Shown here: one piece after another, positions 23,816-35,562 of the stretch
Layout: each line of letters begins with the position of its first letter
How positions within the stretch are numbered: position 1 is the stretch's first letter
Origin: Symbiodinium kawagutii
Lineage: Eukaryota > Sar > Dinophyceae > Suessiales > Symbiodiniaceae
Direction of reading: 5' to 3'
Length of the DNA stretch: 64,000 bases
NCBI GenBank assembly: GCA_009767595.1
Contig: VSDK01023823.1
Span: forward strand, 280,835-344,834
Notes under the pieces: model-generated
Database searches by the model: none
The model's input: only the letters and a program-made list of their open reading frames with translations
Told to the model about the DNA's origin: nothing
Made by a program: the position numbers and the translations under genes

Positions 23816-26800
23816 TTTTGCCAAGAAATTTGTCAGAAGTGCAGCCAATCCCCAGTTCCCAAGAATGACCACAGAACCGTCAACTTGTCGACAAATGACC
23901 ACTGGACACAGAATCCTTAACAAGAATGGCTATCAGAATAGTCCAGATGTTTAGCTGTGCGCATACATTTAAGGTGATATGTTGGAATTGATGCATCCCC
24001 ACCAAACGTGGCCTGAAACAAATGGTTTCCACCAACTTTGCCAGTAGAGCTCAACTGATTTGGTCGGATGCCCGGATTCTGTGAAAAGGCCTGGGTTCAA
24101 CCCCAACCAGTGTGCGAGCCTTTGGCAAATGACTGTGTCAGTGCCCTCCATCCAATATCCATCCAATAATTTGGTGGCGAAAATCCGATCAGGGGCTCCA
24201 AGTATGAAACATGGTTTCTGATTTGCAGTGAACCATGAGGATCAGCCCTCAGATTACTTGGGGAATAGGACTCAATCCATACTTCACACTCTTACCAGTG
24301 GACTCAATTTGCGCAGTGTCAATGCAAGCTTAGAAACGCCACCATTTCGCACAAACAAATGCCAGCAGAAGCTCGTGCACTCTTGCCTCCCGACATTACC
24401 CCTTTTCCTTGGGGCCACAAGTCCGAAAATCGAGAGTTTTTCAACATCATCCCAACATAACATGTTTTCTTGGCTGCTCAACAGGAGTTTTGGGATGTTC
24501 AACAGGGACATGACATGGGGAATACTTCTACTTGACAACCACGGCCCTGGACTTCTCAGCTCCAACCCCTGGAGGTCCATGGGTCGGTTCTCCACAAAGA
24601 GTCGCATGGCAAAACACTGCGCGAAAGCACCAGGGCTGTGGCCGTCTCTGCGCAGGATCGCGCAGGTCACCTGGTCGTCCCCAAGAAGTGGATCAGATTG
24701 GCTTCAGTGGGTTGACTGTCCAATCTATCCATTTGGGGGTTGCTTCATGGCTCGAAGTATCTCCAAATCATCCAGTTTATTACAGAAACCATTTCAAATA
24801 GTAAACGCATGTAAACGCTCTATTTTGGCGGATCCCTATGGCTTGATAAACCCCCATTTGGCCGTCATAAAGTCATAATCTCATCCGAAAATTGGATGGC
24901 TGTAGATCCCAACAGTCAGCCATGTGGGATACCCACCAGCCACCACACGCCACTGCCAGCACCACGCGCGCCAGTGGATAGCTGGGCAGCTCCGCCACCT
25001 CGTTCATGGTCCATGACGGCTCTGCTGACACCGTGGTGACGAGCTCGCCGGAGACGAGAGATCGCACCTGGGAAGTCTGGGCGAAGGGCTGCCCAATTTT
25101 GTCGGAACAACCGCATGCTGCGTGAAATAGCAAGCTATTTGCATCTTCGGTATTAGATACTAAAGTTTGCTTCAGTATACTATTAGATTCTGACCTTCAT
25201 TTGTTGCAAAGCACCAAAGTATATATACTGTATATGGGGGATAGGAAAAATGCAGTTTGTTGTTTGTTTTGTGCAAGAAACTGCAGGATCCCAGAAATCT
25301 CCAGTAAACAAACCAAACCCAACATGTTTGGGTTGGATAGCCGTAAGTATCAACGATTCCCTACATGGAGCACGGCGGCTCCCATTAGCCCATCAATCGT
25401 TGAATCTACGCCACACTGCTAAACTCTTTGGACTCAAATAATTTGGGTTTGGGCGCAGCCAGCTGTAGTCCACCCTGCCGCTCAGCCGCCGCCATGGGCG
25501 CTCCATGAATTGGCGCTGTGCAAACCTATGTGTCAACTAACACCACAACAGGAAAACGTCAGCCTACAAAAGCAGCATACTCTCGCAATAATATATAAAT
25601 GGCACACACAGGAGACTGCTATGTGATAATTTGTTGTGGGTTTATCATAAACAGAAAATCCTCAAGGTCAGGTGCAAAATGTAGGTTCAATGACACTGCG
25701 GGCTCAAAGCCAGTGAGCGTTGCTTTTATTGTTTGATAAGTCAACGAGTCTTCCAGCAGTGAAGGCTTGAGCATCAAACACCAGGACTGCTCTGCAAAAT
25801 CTCCACCAAATTGTGATCTACGTCGTCTTGTTGTGCAGAGTTCGGATCTAGAACGAAACCTGTGCCGGTCAAAAGTACATTCTTTTGCCTGCTGGACACT
25901 TCCTCCTGTTTCCCATCCATTTTGGCATGGGGAAGGGTGTAGCCTCATGCGCTTTAAGCGGAGGCTGTTTCTCTTGGTTGAATGAAGCAGCAAGAATGAA
26001 ACGCTAAGTCGACCTGGTCAGTCAAGTTTCAGTTGAGGCGTTTGGAGGGCCTCAGCTCAAGCAAGGTGTTCCAAGTGCTCAAATCTTTGCATGCTTTGTG
26101 GGGTGGTACGAAAATACCTCGATGAAACATTGGTTTTGCTCGCAAACATTGTCCAACCTACTGATTTATTGCTGAAAGCTACGCCAGTGAAAGTTCCTGA
26201 ACAGGAGAAAGCAAAGCTCTCAAACAAGAGTCTTCATGTGAATTAGCTTCATCGGAAGGCATGCCCCGAAGACAAAATGGTCAGTAGGAGGTCATACCTA
26301 TTTCAAGAATGGGCCGCAAAAGCATCACTAGAAGCCTTCAGTGTGTTGGTTGCAGACTGCCAAGATGGCAAATAAAATCTGCGATTGAAGGTCAGTGCGA
26401 TATACAGTATTATTCTGGTCTTATCTGGCGACTACAAAGCCGGCAATTGACGGTAGACTCTGGGAAGTTTAACGACATTGTCAATGCTTTGTGATTGAAA
26501 AAGTGTTCATGGGTTGACTGAGGTCCATATTACCCAAGTTGTTGGCTTGAAAGGTCACAGGCCATTGGTGAAACATATTGGCTTTAGCATGGCTCTAGCC
26601 AGGTGTGGGGAGGTGAGCCGATCTTGTCAGATTACCATCCAGATTCGAACTTCCTCTTTATCCCTTCCCAAGTTGCGCCGCTCCCTCTCCGGCAATGCCT
26701 TGATCTTGCTGTTTTTGATCTTCTTGCTTTTGATCTTCTAAGACCTGAAAGCGAGTTCAGTTCAACAGTTCGCACCCCATGGATATTTCATGACATGTTC

Positions 26801-26961
26801 ATGCGCAGCAACATCAACAGCAACAGAACTGACTAGCTGAGTCGAGACCCAAAAAGTGGGCATCCCATCGCCCTGACCCCAGTTAGCATCAAACCTCTGC
26901 AAGTGAGCCCTGTGGGCTGGAACCAATTTGCAGGATCCTCGGATCTGATGCTGCAGTCCAA

Positions 26962-27044
26962 TCAGTGCAGCCGGGCAGCTTTTTTGAGGAATTCAACTAC
27001 TTCAAAGTTCTTCTCCTTCTTTGCTTCATCTAAAGGGGTCTTTC
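26962..27044 (-). CDS. Ankyrin gene, terminal exon (C-cap repeat and stop)
   Basis: From an AG|GA acceptor in phase 1 the frame reads GKTPLDEAKKEKNFEVVEFL, a typical last ankyrin repeat, and ends RLH-stop with TGA at 26962-26964. The length (83 nt) keeps the same phase as the upstream 99-nt exons. It follows the exon at 27480-27578 on the minus strand and gives the gene a clean 3' end. The family role is protein-protein interaction. No enzymatic domain is visible in the part of the gene seen here. Confidence 0.75.
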
Positions 27045-27479
27045 CTGAGAGCCGTGGCAAGTGAAGCTGCTGAAACAGCACATGCCAGCACTGCCAAACG
27101 TAGTCTGTCAACAGTCATCTGCAATAATGTTGAACAAAAACAGAATTTGATGCATGGCCTTGACATTCGAAGTGATATCTGATAGTGCAAAGAGCCACGT
27201 GTTCTGTACTGAAGCGAAACAGCTCTGTCGGACTGTAGGCCAATGCAGCAAAAGAAAACTTCAGTCTTTAAATGAAATGACAGTGACAAACGCAATGCAA
27301 GGAAAAATAAAGACCGAAGTTGATCACAAGAAACTAGACCAACAAAACCAAACAACATTCTTATCCACTTTGGAAAGGTGTGCTTTCCATTTCAATGAAT
27401 CAATCTATACATGAAATCATCTGAATTGAGCTTCGATTGTGAAGCACCTCCAGAGGCAAGTCCTTGCCAAGGCCCGCAC

Positions 27480-27578
27480 GGTCGTTGCACTTTGCGCAGA
27501 CGTCGGCTTTGGCGTCCACCAAAAGCTGAACCACCTCCAAGTGACCCCGATAGGCTGCACGATGCAGCGCTGTGCGGC
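27480..27578 (-). CDS. Ankyrin-repeat exon (A), one repeat
   Basis: This exon is exactly 99 nt, phase 1 to phase 1, with acceptor CCCGAG|GCC and donor C|GT. It encodes one canonical 33-residue ankyrin repeat containing GRTALHRAAYRGHLEVVQLL. It is the most consensus-like and most divergent of the eight, with TALHRAA where the other copies have TALTFAA or TVLMGAA. Confidence 0.85.
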
Positions 27579-27732
27579 CTCGGGTGGACCACAAGGCCAA
27601 AGGCGGGTGAGATTCCACGAAACGAACTCACAGGGGTCCTTTCCAAGGTCTTGCGACGCCTACACCTGACAATGGGCGGCACCACCCCCTGGCCTCGAAG
27701 CTACCCCCTTGACACTGTCTTTCAGGAGAAAG

Positions 27733-27763
27733 CCACCACCACCACCACTACCACCACCACCGT
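27733..27763. repeat. (CAC)n microsatellite in intron
   Basis: About ten CAC units with one interruption lie between ankyrin exons A and B. Confidence 0.85.
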
Positions 27764-27780
27764 GGAGCTTGCGTGCTCAA

Positions 27781-28225
27781 ATGATGCTGATCACGATCTT
27801 GATCGAACTGTGTCATGACTTCGAGGTAGCCATCGCAATCGAGGCTCTAAAGATAAAATCATAGAACACGCACCAAGCTCTGACAACAACCTTGAAACCA
27901 CCAAAATGAACGATATGATCAAATGGTTTTGTTAATGGCTTAATAGTAGAACTCTGAGTCGCATAGGCAAAACACTATAACTCTGAGTTCAAAGTAATGA
28001 TGTCCAGGATGACGTCCCTGAGTGTTAGGATGCTGGGAAACAGCTGCAAAATTGGACATATGTTCTTTTGCCTGGGCCACAAAGGAATCCTCTTAGCTCC
28101 AAAGCGATGGATTCTTCAAACATGTCTCTTCCGTCTTTGCTGGACTTCTGCATCATAAATTGCACGACCAAGTTACCAAATTTGTGCAACACGCACCAAG
28201 GGTGAACCCTCAAAGTGGGCAAGTA
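27781..28225. repeat. 445-bp duplicated intron block, copy 1
   Basis: This block is near-identical, with no indel (constant offset of 7782 bp), to 35563-36007. Each copy lies immediately 3' (minus-strand sense) of an ankyrin exon (B and H respectively). It marks a duplication of the exon plus its downstream intron. Confidence 0.9.
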
Positions 28226-28259
28226 GAAACAACGCAGGCGCCGCACCGAGGCCCCCGGC

Positions 28260-28358
28260 CGTGCTTCGAGTGGGCATCCACCGCTGCCCCGGCCTTCAGC
28301 AGCTCTTGGCAGATCTTCGCGTTACCGTTTTCCGCCGCGAATAGTAGCACCGTGACAC
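28260..28358 (-). CDS. Ankyrin-repeat exon (B), one repeat
   Basis: The exon is 99 nt, phase 1-1, with acceptor CGAG|GT and donor G|GC. The repeat reads GVTVLLFAAENGNAKICQEL and continues LKAGAAVDAHSKH. The GC donor is shared with exons C to G. Confidence 0.82.
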
Positions 28359-29384
28359 CTCGGCAGTTGCAGCTCTTTCGCGGCACTGTAGCAGGTCTGT
28401 CGTCTCCTTCACATTCACTGATATGGGCGGCAAAATCCATGTGTAGATGCAGATTTCACAAAAATCTCGTTGGGGGAGTGGTTGATGTGTGCGGGGCAAT
28501 GAGTCATCAAAGGACCGGTTTCTCAGCCAAATCATTTTGGTGCATGTTCAAACTTTCTGTTTGGCTGAAGCAAATCCCAAAGCTGACTGAACCACTCTGA
28601 CTGTACCTGAGAATTACAGTACAAGAAAAATCCAACATGTTCCCATGCACTTCGTCCTTTTCCAATTGTTCACTTCTTTGAGTACCAAAAGAGACCCTCA
28701 ACTGCCAATGCAATGGATTGATGAGTGGCACCGCCCTGGCCTCCTAGCTAGCAAGTTGATAGTGTCTTTTCAGGAGAAACTCATGGTGGGGGCCTGTACT
28801 TTTGGAGAAGAACCCAGGAGAAAACCTTAAGTTGATAATATCCAAGCAGTCATTTCACCAATCATTGGCAGGAAATGTTGCTGTCACACTACAGTACTCT
28901 GTGATACTCACCCATGTTTTGATCAATTCTTCCTCTTGGGATTCTCTGTGACCTGTTGCCACCCCGAACAGACCCACGCTGTGCTATGCGGTCACCACAA
29001 ACAAACAAATGCTTTCCATCCAGGGAAAGGGATGCAATAGAATCCCATCAACTGAAGCTGCATGAAGCAGAATGAAAAACATCCCCCCGACCTAGATAAT
29101 TCGCCATCAGCGCGATGAAGTTTGCATCATGCGTTGAATGCTGATCACAAAACTGGTATAGAAACTTCCAAATGGCCAACACCATGAAAACAGGAAAATA
29201 ATACGACTCACTGTGTCCATCTGATGGCTGAACATCACGATTGCTCAAAGCTCCAAAACCCTGGCAACAATCCAGGAATCAGCACGTAAACAAGATGATG
29301 ATACAAGATTGACCAATGATGTGGGCCAGATATGGGTGTTGGAAGTAATGAAATCAACACACCCGCCACACCGAGGCCCCCGGC

Positions 29385-29483
29385 CCTGATTGGTCTGGGC
29401 ATCCACCGCTGCCCCGGCCTTCAGCAGCTCAAGGCAGGTCTCCGTGTGACCATTGTCCGCAGCAAATGTTAGCGCGGTCCGAC
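29385..29483 (-). CDS. Ankyrin-repeat exon (C), one repeat
   Basis: The exon is 99 nt, phase 1-1, with acceptor CGAG|GT and donor G|GC. It encodes GRTALTFAADNGHTETCLEL followed by LKAGAAVDAQTNQ. It belongs to the ALTFAA sub-type, like exons E and G. Confidence 0.83.
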
Positions 29484-30419
29484 CTCGGCAGTTGCTGTTC
29501 TGCATCACTGCAATCCGGTACAAACCTGGTGTCCTTCACCTTCACTGGTATGGGTGGTGACAGCCATGTTCAGATGGGGATGCCACGGAAGCCTCTTTGA
29601 AGGAGTGGTTGATGTGCCCGGGGCAACAATTCATCAGAGGAACGATTTCGCACCCAAATCCCTTTGACGCATGTTCAAACTTCCGGTTTGGCTGAAGCAA
29701 ATCCCAAAGCTGACTGAACCACTCTGACTGTACCTGAGAATTACAAGAAAAATCCAACATGTTCCCATGCACTTCGTCCTTTTCCAATTGTTCACTTCTT
29801 TGAGTACCAAAAGAGACCCTCAACTGCCAATGCAATGGATTGATGAGCGGCACCGCCCTGGCCCTCCAAGCTGCTAAGTTGATAGTGCCTTTTCAGGAGA
29901 AATCATGGTGGGTGCCTTTTCTTTCGGAGCAAAATCCATGGAGAAAACTGAAAGTTGAAAATGTCAAAGCAATCATTTCACCAATCAGTGGCAGGAAATG
30001 TTGCTGTCACACTACAGTACTCCGTTAAACTCACCCATGTTTTGATCAATTCTTCCTCTTGGGATTCTCTGTGACCTGTTGCCACCCTCAGCAGAAACAA
30101 GCTGTGCTGAAGCGGGATGAAGCAGAATGAACAACATCCCACCGACCTAGATATTTCATGATAATTTGCCATCAGCGCGATGAAGTTTGCATCATGCGTT
30201 GAATGCTGATCACAAAACTGGTAAACTTCCAAATGGCCAACACCAAAAAAACAGGAAAATAATACAACTCACCGTGTCCATCTGATGGCTGAACATCACG
30301 ATCGCCCAAAGCTCCACAAACCCCAGAAATCAGCAAGTAAGCAAAATGACAATACAAGTTTGAACAATGATATGGCTATTGGAAGTAATGAACGCACCCA
30401 CCACACCGAGGCTCCCGGC

Positions 30420-30518
30420 CCTCCTTCGTCTGGGCATCCACCGCCACCCCAGCCTTCAGCAGCTCTAAGCAGATCTCCGCAAGACCACTTTGCGCCGCAC
30501 CCATCAGGACCGTCCGAC
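30420..30518 (-). CDS. Ankyrin-repeat exon (D), one repeat
   Basis: The exon is 99 nt, phase 1-1, with donor G|GC. It encodes GRTVLMGAAQSGLAEICLEL, the VLMGAA sub-type shared with exon F. The alternation of the two sub-types along the gene points to duplication of exon pairs. Confidence 0.83.
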
Positions 30519-31221
30519 CTCGGCAGTTGCTGTTCTGCATCACTGCAATCCGGTTCAAACCTGGTGCGATTCCCCTCGCACTGCAGTGGGTGTATGTGTC
30601 ATCTGTTTGACATTCACTGATATGGGTGGTGACAGCCATGTTCAGATGGGGATGCCACGGAAGCCTCTTTGAAGGAGTGGTTGATGTGCACGGAACAACA
30701 ATTCATCAGAGGAACGATTTCGCACCCGAATCACTTTGACGCATGTTCAAACTTCCGGTTTGGCTGAAGCAAATCCCAAAGCTGACTGAACCACTCTGAC
30801 TGTACCTGAGAATAACGAGAAAGTCCAACATGTTCCCATGCACTCGTCCTTTTCCAACTGTTCACTTCTTTGAGGATCAAAAGAGACTGACAATTCAATG
30901 GGCCGATGCGCGGCACCGCCCTGGCCTCCTAGCTAGCAAGTTGATAGTGTCTGTTCGGGAAAAACTCATGGTGGGTGCCTTTTCTTTCGGAGCAAAATCC
31001 ATGGAGAAAACTGAAAGTTGAAAATGTCAAAGCAATCATTTCACCAATCATTTGCAGGAAATGTTGCTGTCACACTACAATACTCTATTATAATTACTCA
31101 CCCATGTTTTGATCAGTTCTTCCTCTTGGGATTCTCTGTGACCTGTTGCCACCCTCAGCAGAAACAAGCTGTGCTGAAGCGGGATGAAGCAGAATGAACA
31201 ACGTCCCACCGACGTAGATAT

Positions 31222-32428
31222 CCGCCGACCCATGCCTCTCACCATGGCAGGGGGGGCGCCTGGGACCACCGGAGGTGTGGACCTTGCATTCGGCGTCAAG
31301 GCCTTGGCCATTGCTGCCTTGAAATCATCCTTGGCAAGGACAATAATTTCGCAAAAACAACGGTTTGGTTTCCGGCAAAATAACCTGGCCGACAAAGGCT
31401 TCTCAAAACAGCTGCTCGCCTGATGGTCCGCCATCATGGTTTTCTAGATGCTCAATGCATCCGCTTGGCCGGCTGCAAATGCCATCGCAGCGACGACGAA
31501 GGACTCTCAAAACAGCTGTTGGCCCCAGCAATGGCTTGGCCCCGGTACAGGCTGCATTAAAAGGAGCAAGCTAGTGGTTTCTGGCTGTTCAATACGTCAG
31601 TTTGGCCGGCTTCAAACGCCTCGCGGCGACGACAAAAGCCTCTCGAAACAATTGTTGGCCTCGGCAATGGTCTGGCCCCGGCACAGGCTGTTCACAAGCA
31701 GCCGGCTACGTCCACAATAATGGTTTCCTAGCTGTTCAATACGTCGGTTTGGCCGGCTTGAAAAGCCTCGCCGCGACGACAAAAGCCTCCCGAAATAATT
31801 GTTGGCCTCGGCAATGGTTTGGCCCCGGCACAAGCTGTTCACAAGCAGCCGGCTACGTCCACAATAATGGTTTCCTAGCTGTTCAATAGGTCGGTTTGGC
31901 CAGCTTCAAACGCCTCGCGGCGACGACAAAAGCCTCTCGAAACAATTGTTGGCCTCGGCAATGGTTTGGCCCCAGCACAAGCTGTTCACAAGCAGCAGGC
32001 TACGTCCACAATAATGGTTTCCTAGCTGTTCAATAGGTCGGTTTGGCCGGCTTCAAACGCCTCGCGGCGACGACAAAAGCCTCTCGAAACAATTGTTGGC
32101 CTCGGCAATGGTTTGGCCCCAGCACAAGCTGTTCACAAGCAGCAGGCTACGTCCACAATAATGGTTTCCTAGCTGTTCAATAGGTCGGTTTGGCCGGCTT
32201 CAAAAGCCTCGCAGCGACGACAAAAGTTTCTCAAACAGTAACTGGCAAACATTGTAGCTGTTATAGAATGACCCCCTTCTACAAGAGCTGGCGTGAGTAA
32301 GGACTGAACCCGGTATATAACAGCTGGCGTTAGCTCCGTAAGTTGCCTTGGAAAGCCTCAGCTCCCATCTCTGCTACAGCAAGCCCAGACTCTGACAAAA
32401 GGGGGTCGGCGGCACCTGGGCGTTAGCC
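31222..32428. mobile_element. 1.2-kb insertion in one intron unit, with short terminal inverted repeats
   Basis: Compared with the sister units, the intron sequence GACCTAGATATTTCATGATA is split here: it stops after AGATAT at about 31221 and resumes at TATTTCATGATAA near 32433. The inserted DNA begins CCGCCGACCC (31222-31231), and the complement GGGTCGGCGG lies at 32403-32412 near the other edge, a 10-bp inverted repeat. The interior is mostly a 147-bp satellite with no transposase frame. It could be a non-autonomous DNA element. The right edge (32413-32428) is not explained by the inverted repeat. Confidence 0.5.
31438..32240. repeat. 147-bp satellite, about 5.5 units
   Basis: The phrase GGTTTCCTAGCTGTTCAATA recurs at 31722, 31869, 32016 and 32163 (period exactly 147), and more diverged copies start at 31576 and 31438. 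Units share GGCGACGACAAAAGCCTCTC and GAAACAATTGTTGGCCTCGG. Since 147 is divisible by three, frames stay open across units and produce a spurious 49-residue repeating peptide. Confidence 0.9.
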
Positions 32429-32698
32429 CAATCTATTTCATGATAATTTGCCATCAGTGCGATGAAGTTTGCATGATGCGTTGAATGCTGATCACAAAAC
32501 TGGTCAACTTCCAAATGGCCACGCCATGAAAACAGGAAAATAATACGACTCACTGTGTCCATCTGATGGCTGAACATCACGATTGCCCAAAGCTCCAAAC
32601 CCCAGAAATCAGCAAGTAAGCAAAATGACAATACAAGTTTGAACAATGATATGGCTATTGGAAGTAATGAACGCACCCGCCCCACCGAGGGCCCCGGC

Positions 32699-32797
32699 CC
32701 TCCTTCGTCTGGGCATCCACCGCTGCCCCGGCCTTCAGCAGCTCTAGGCAGATCTCTGAGTGACCATTTGCCGCAGCGAATGTTAGTGCGGTCCGAC
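32699..32797 (-). CDS. Ankyrin-repeat exon (E), one repeat
   Basis: The exon is 99 nt, phase 1-1, with donor G|GC. It encodes GRTALTFAAANGHSEICLEL plus LKAGAAVDAQTKE (ALTFAA sub-type). Confidence 0.83.
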
Positions 32798-33762
32798 CTC
32801 GGCAGTTGCTGTTCTGCATCACTGCAATCCGGTTCAAACCTGGTGCGATTCCCCTCGCACTGCAGTGGGTATATGTGTCATCTCCTTGACATTCACTGAT
32901 ATGGGTGGTGACAGCCATGTGGAGATGAAAATTTGACGGAAGCCTCTTAGAAGGAGTGGTTGATGTGCACGGAGCAACAATTCATCAAAGGAACGATTTC
33001 GCACCCCAAATCACTTTGACGCATGTTCAAACTTCCGGTTTGGCTGAAGCAAATCCCAAAGCTGACTGAACCACTCTGACTGTACCTGAGAATAACGAGA
33101 AAGTCCAACATGTTCCCATGCACTCGTCCTTTTCCAACTGTTCACTTCTTTGAGGATCAAAAGAGACTGACAATTCAATGGGCCGATGCGCGGCACCGCC
33201 CTGGCCTCCTAGCTAGCAAGTTGATAGTGTCTGTTCGGGAAAAACTCATGGTGGGTGCCTTTTCTTTCGGAGCAAAATCTATGGAGAAAACTGAAAGTTG
33301 AAAATGTCAAAGCAATCATTTCACCAATCAGTGGCAGGAAATGTTGCTGTCACACTACAGTACTCCGTTAAACTCACCCATGTTTTGATCAATTCTTCCT
33401 CTTGGGATTCTCTGTGACCTGTTGCCACCCTCAGCAGAAACAAGCTGTGCTGAAGCGGGATGAAGCAGAATGAACAACATCCCACCGACCTAGATATTTC
33501 ATGATAATTTGCCATCAGCGCGATGAAGTTTGCATCATGCGTTGAATGCTGATCACAAAACTGGTCAACTTCCAAATGGCCAACACCATGAAAACAGGAA
33601 AATAATACGACTCACTGTGTCCATCTGATGGCTGAACATCACGATTGCCCAAAGCTCCACAAACCCCAGAAATCAGCAAGTAAGCAAAATGACAATACAA
33701 GTTTGAACAATGATATGGGTATTGGAAGTAATGAACGCACCCACCACACCGAGGCCCCCGGC

Positions 33763-33861
33763 CCTCCTTCGTCTGGACATCCACCGCTGCCCCGGCCTTC
33801 AGCAGTTCTAGGCAGATCTCTGCAAGACCACTTTGCGCCGCACCCATCAGGACCGTCCGAC
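33763..33861 (-). CDS. Ankyrin-repeat exon (F), one repeat
   Basis: The exon is 99 nt, phase 1-1, with donor G|GC. It is of the VLMGAAQSGLAEI sub-type, almost identical to exon D, with AVDVQTKE at the end. Confidence 0.83.
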
Positions 33862-34825
33862 CTCGGCAGTTGCTGTTCTGCATCACTGCAATCCGGTTCA
33901 AACCTGGTGCGATTCCCCTCGCACTGCAGTGGGTGTATGTGTCATCTCCTTGACATTCACTGATATGGGTGGTGAAAGCCATGCGGAGATGAAAATTTGA
34001 CGGAAGCCTCTTAGAAGGAGTGGTTGATGTGCACGGAGCAACAATTCATCAGAGGAACGCTTTCGCACCCAAATCACTTTGACGCATGTTCAAACTTCCG
34101 GTTTGGCTGAAGCAAATCCCAAAGCTGACTGAACCACTCTGACTGTACCTGAGAATAACGAGAAAGTCCAACATGTTCCCATGCACTCGTCCTTTTCCAA
34201 CTGTTCACTTCTTTGAGGATCAAAAGAGACTGACAATTCAATGGGCCGATGCGCGGCACCGCCCTGGCCTCCTAGCTAGCAAGTTGATAGTGTCTGTTCG
34301 GGAAAAACTCATGGTGGGTGCCTTTTCTTTCGGAGCAAAATCTATGGAGAAAACTGAAAGTTGAAAATGTCAAAGCAATCATTTCACCAATCAGTGGCAG
34401 GAAATGTTGCTGTCACACTACAGTACTCCGTTAAACTCACCCATGTTTTGATCAATTCTTCCTCTTGGGATTCTCTGTGACCTGTTGCCACCCTCAGCAG
34501 AAACAAGCTGTGCTGAAGCGGGATGAAGCAGAATGAACAACATCCCACCGACCTAGATATTTCATGATAATTTGCCATCAGCGCGATGAAGTTTGCATCA
34601 TGCGTTGAATGCTGATCACAAAACTGGTCAACTTCCAAATGGCCAATGCCATGAAGGCAGGAAAATAATACGATTCACTGTGTCCATCTGATGGCTGAAC
34701 ATCACGATTGCCCAAAGCTCCACAAACCCCAGAAATCAGCAAGTAAGCAAAATGATGATACAAGTTTGAACAATAATATGGGTATTGGAAGTAATGAACA
34801 CACCCGCCACACCGAGGCCCCCGGC

Positions 34826-34924
34826 CGTCCTTCCTCTGGGCATCCACCGCTGCCCCGGCCTTCAGCAGCTCTAGGCAGATCTCTGAGCGACCATTTTCCG
34901 CAGCGAATGTTAGTGCGGTCTGAC
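34826..34924 (-). CDS. Ankyrin-repeat exon (G), one repeat
   Basis: The exon is 99 nt, phase 1-1, with donor G|GC. It encodes GQTALTFAAENGRSEICLEL plus LKAGAAVDAQRKD (ALTFAA sub-type). Confidence 0.83.
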
Positions 34925-35562
34925 CTCGGCAGTTGCAGTTCTGCATCACTGCAATCCGGTTCAAACCTGGTGCGATTCCCCTCGCACTGCACTGGGTATA
35001 TGTGTCATCTCCTTGACATTCACTGATATGGGTGGTGACAGCCATGTGGAGATGAAAATTTGACGGAAGCCTCTTAGGAGGAGTGGTTGATGTGCACGCG
35101 GTAACAATTCATCAGAGGAACGATTTCGCAGCCAAATCATTTTGAGGTCTTTATCTGCAACAAAACAGTAGCAGGGCTTGTTGCCGTCGCACTACTCCGT
35201 TAAACTCACCCATGTTTTGATCAATTCTTCCTCTTGGGATTCTCTGTGACCTGTTGCCACCCTCAGCAGAAACAAGCTGTGCTGAAGCGGGATGAAGCAG
35301 AATGAACAACATCCCACCGACCTAGATATTTCATGATAATTTGCCATCAGCGCGATGAAGTTTGCATCATGCGTTGAATGCTGATCACAAAACTGGTCAA
35401 CTTCCAAATGGCCAACACCATGAAAACAGGAAAATAATACGACTCACTGTGTCCATCTGATGGCTGAACATCACAATTGCCCAAAGCTCCACAAACCCCA
35501 GAAATCAACAAGTAAGCAAAATGATGATGCAAGATTGAACAATAATATAGGTATTGGAAGTA

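Larger units (their letters stand above)
19100..26940. other. Mostly non-coding spacer with dispersed simple repeats
   Basis: The left part is AT-rich with ATATCCATT and CATATCC variants, and 20.4-22.2 kb again carries the ATCAACCA family. Frames of 80-216 codons occur, for example on the minus strand at 24284-24670 with the segment FAQCFAMRLFVENRPMDLQG, and on the minus strand at 25619-25993. None gave a family match or splice context I could defend. Small direct repeats in this stretch are listed separately. Confidence 0.45.
28500..35560. repeat. Tandem 1.06-1.13 kb exon-plus-intron duplications
   Basis: Two intron landmarks recur in order. TTTGGCTGAAGCAAATCCCA falls at about 28559, 29686, 30759, 33039 and 34101. 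ACCCATGTTTTGATCAATTC-type sequence falls at 28910, 30033, 31100, 33378, 34441 and 35208. The spacing is 1.06-1.13 kb except where a 1.2 kb insertion (31222-32428) or a deletion (before 35208) intervenes. Each complete unit holds one 99-nt ankyrin exon. Units around 32.4-35.0 kb are nearly identical, so the latest duplications are young. Confidence 0.9.

Noticed and set aside
24228..24878. 216-codon plus-strand frame
   Set aside because: No motif was found. The opposite strand is equally open, with a more protein-like composition (FAQCFAMRLFVENRP), and neither could be supported.
31602..31889. Repeating 49-residue peptide in the plus frame
   Set aside because: It is the translation of a 147-bp satellite (a multiple of three) inside an intron insertion. 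Not a gene.
34702..34992. Other minus frames over ankyrin exons, e.g. with CGKWSLRDLPRAAEG
   Set aside because: They are out-of-frame readings of exon G. The ankyrin frame has the conserved motif and matching phases.
29199..35448. TAATACGACTCACT, the first 14 bases of the phage T7 promoter, at 29199, 32541, 33603 and 35435
   Set aside because: It is part of the duplicated intron unit, mutated in other copies (30254, 34666), and continues GTGTCC rather than the promoter's ATAG. It is a chance match multiplied by duplication, not cloning-vector contamination or a phage promoter.
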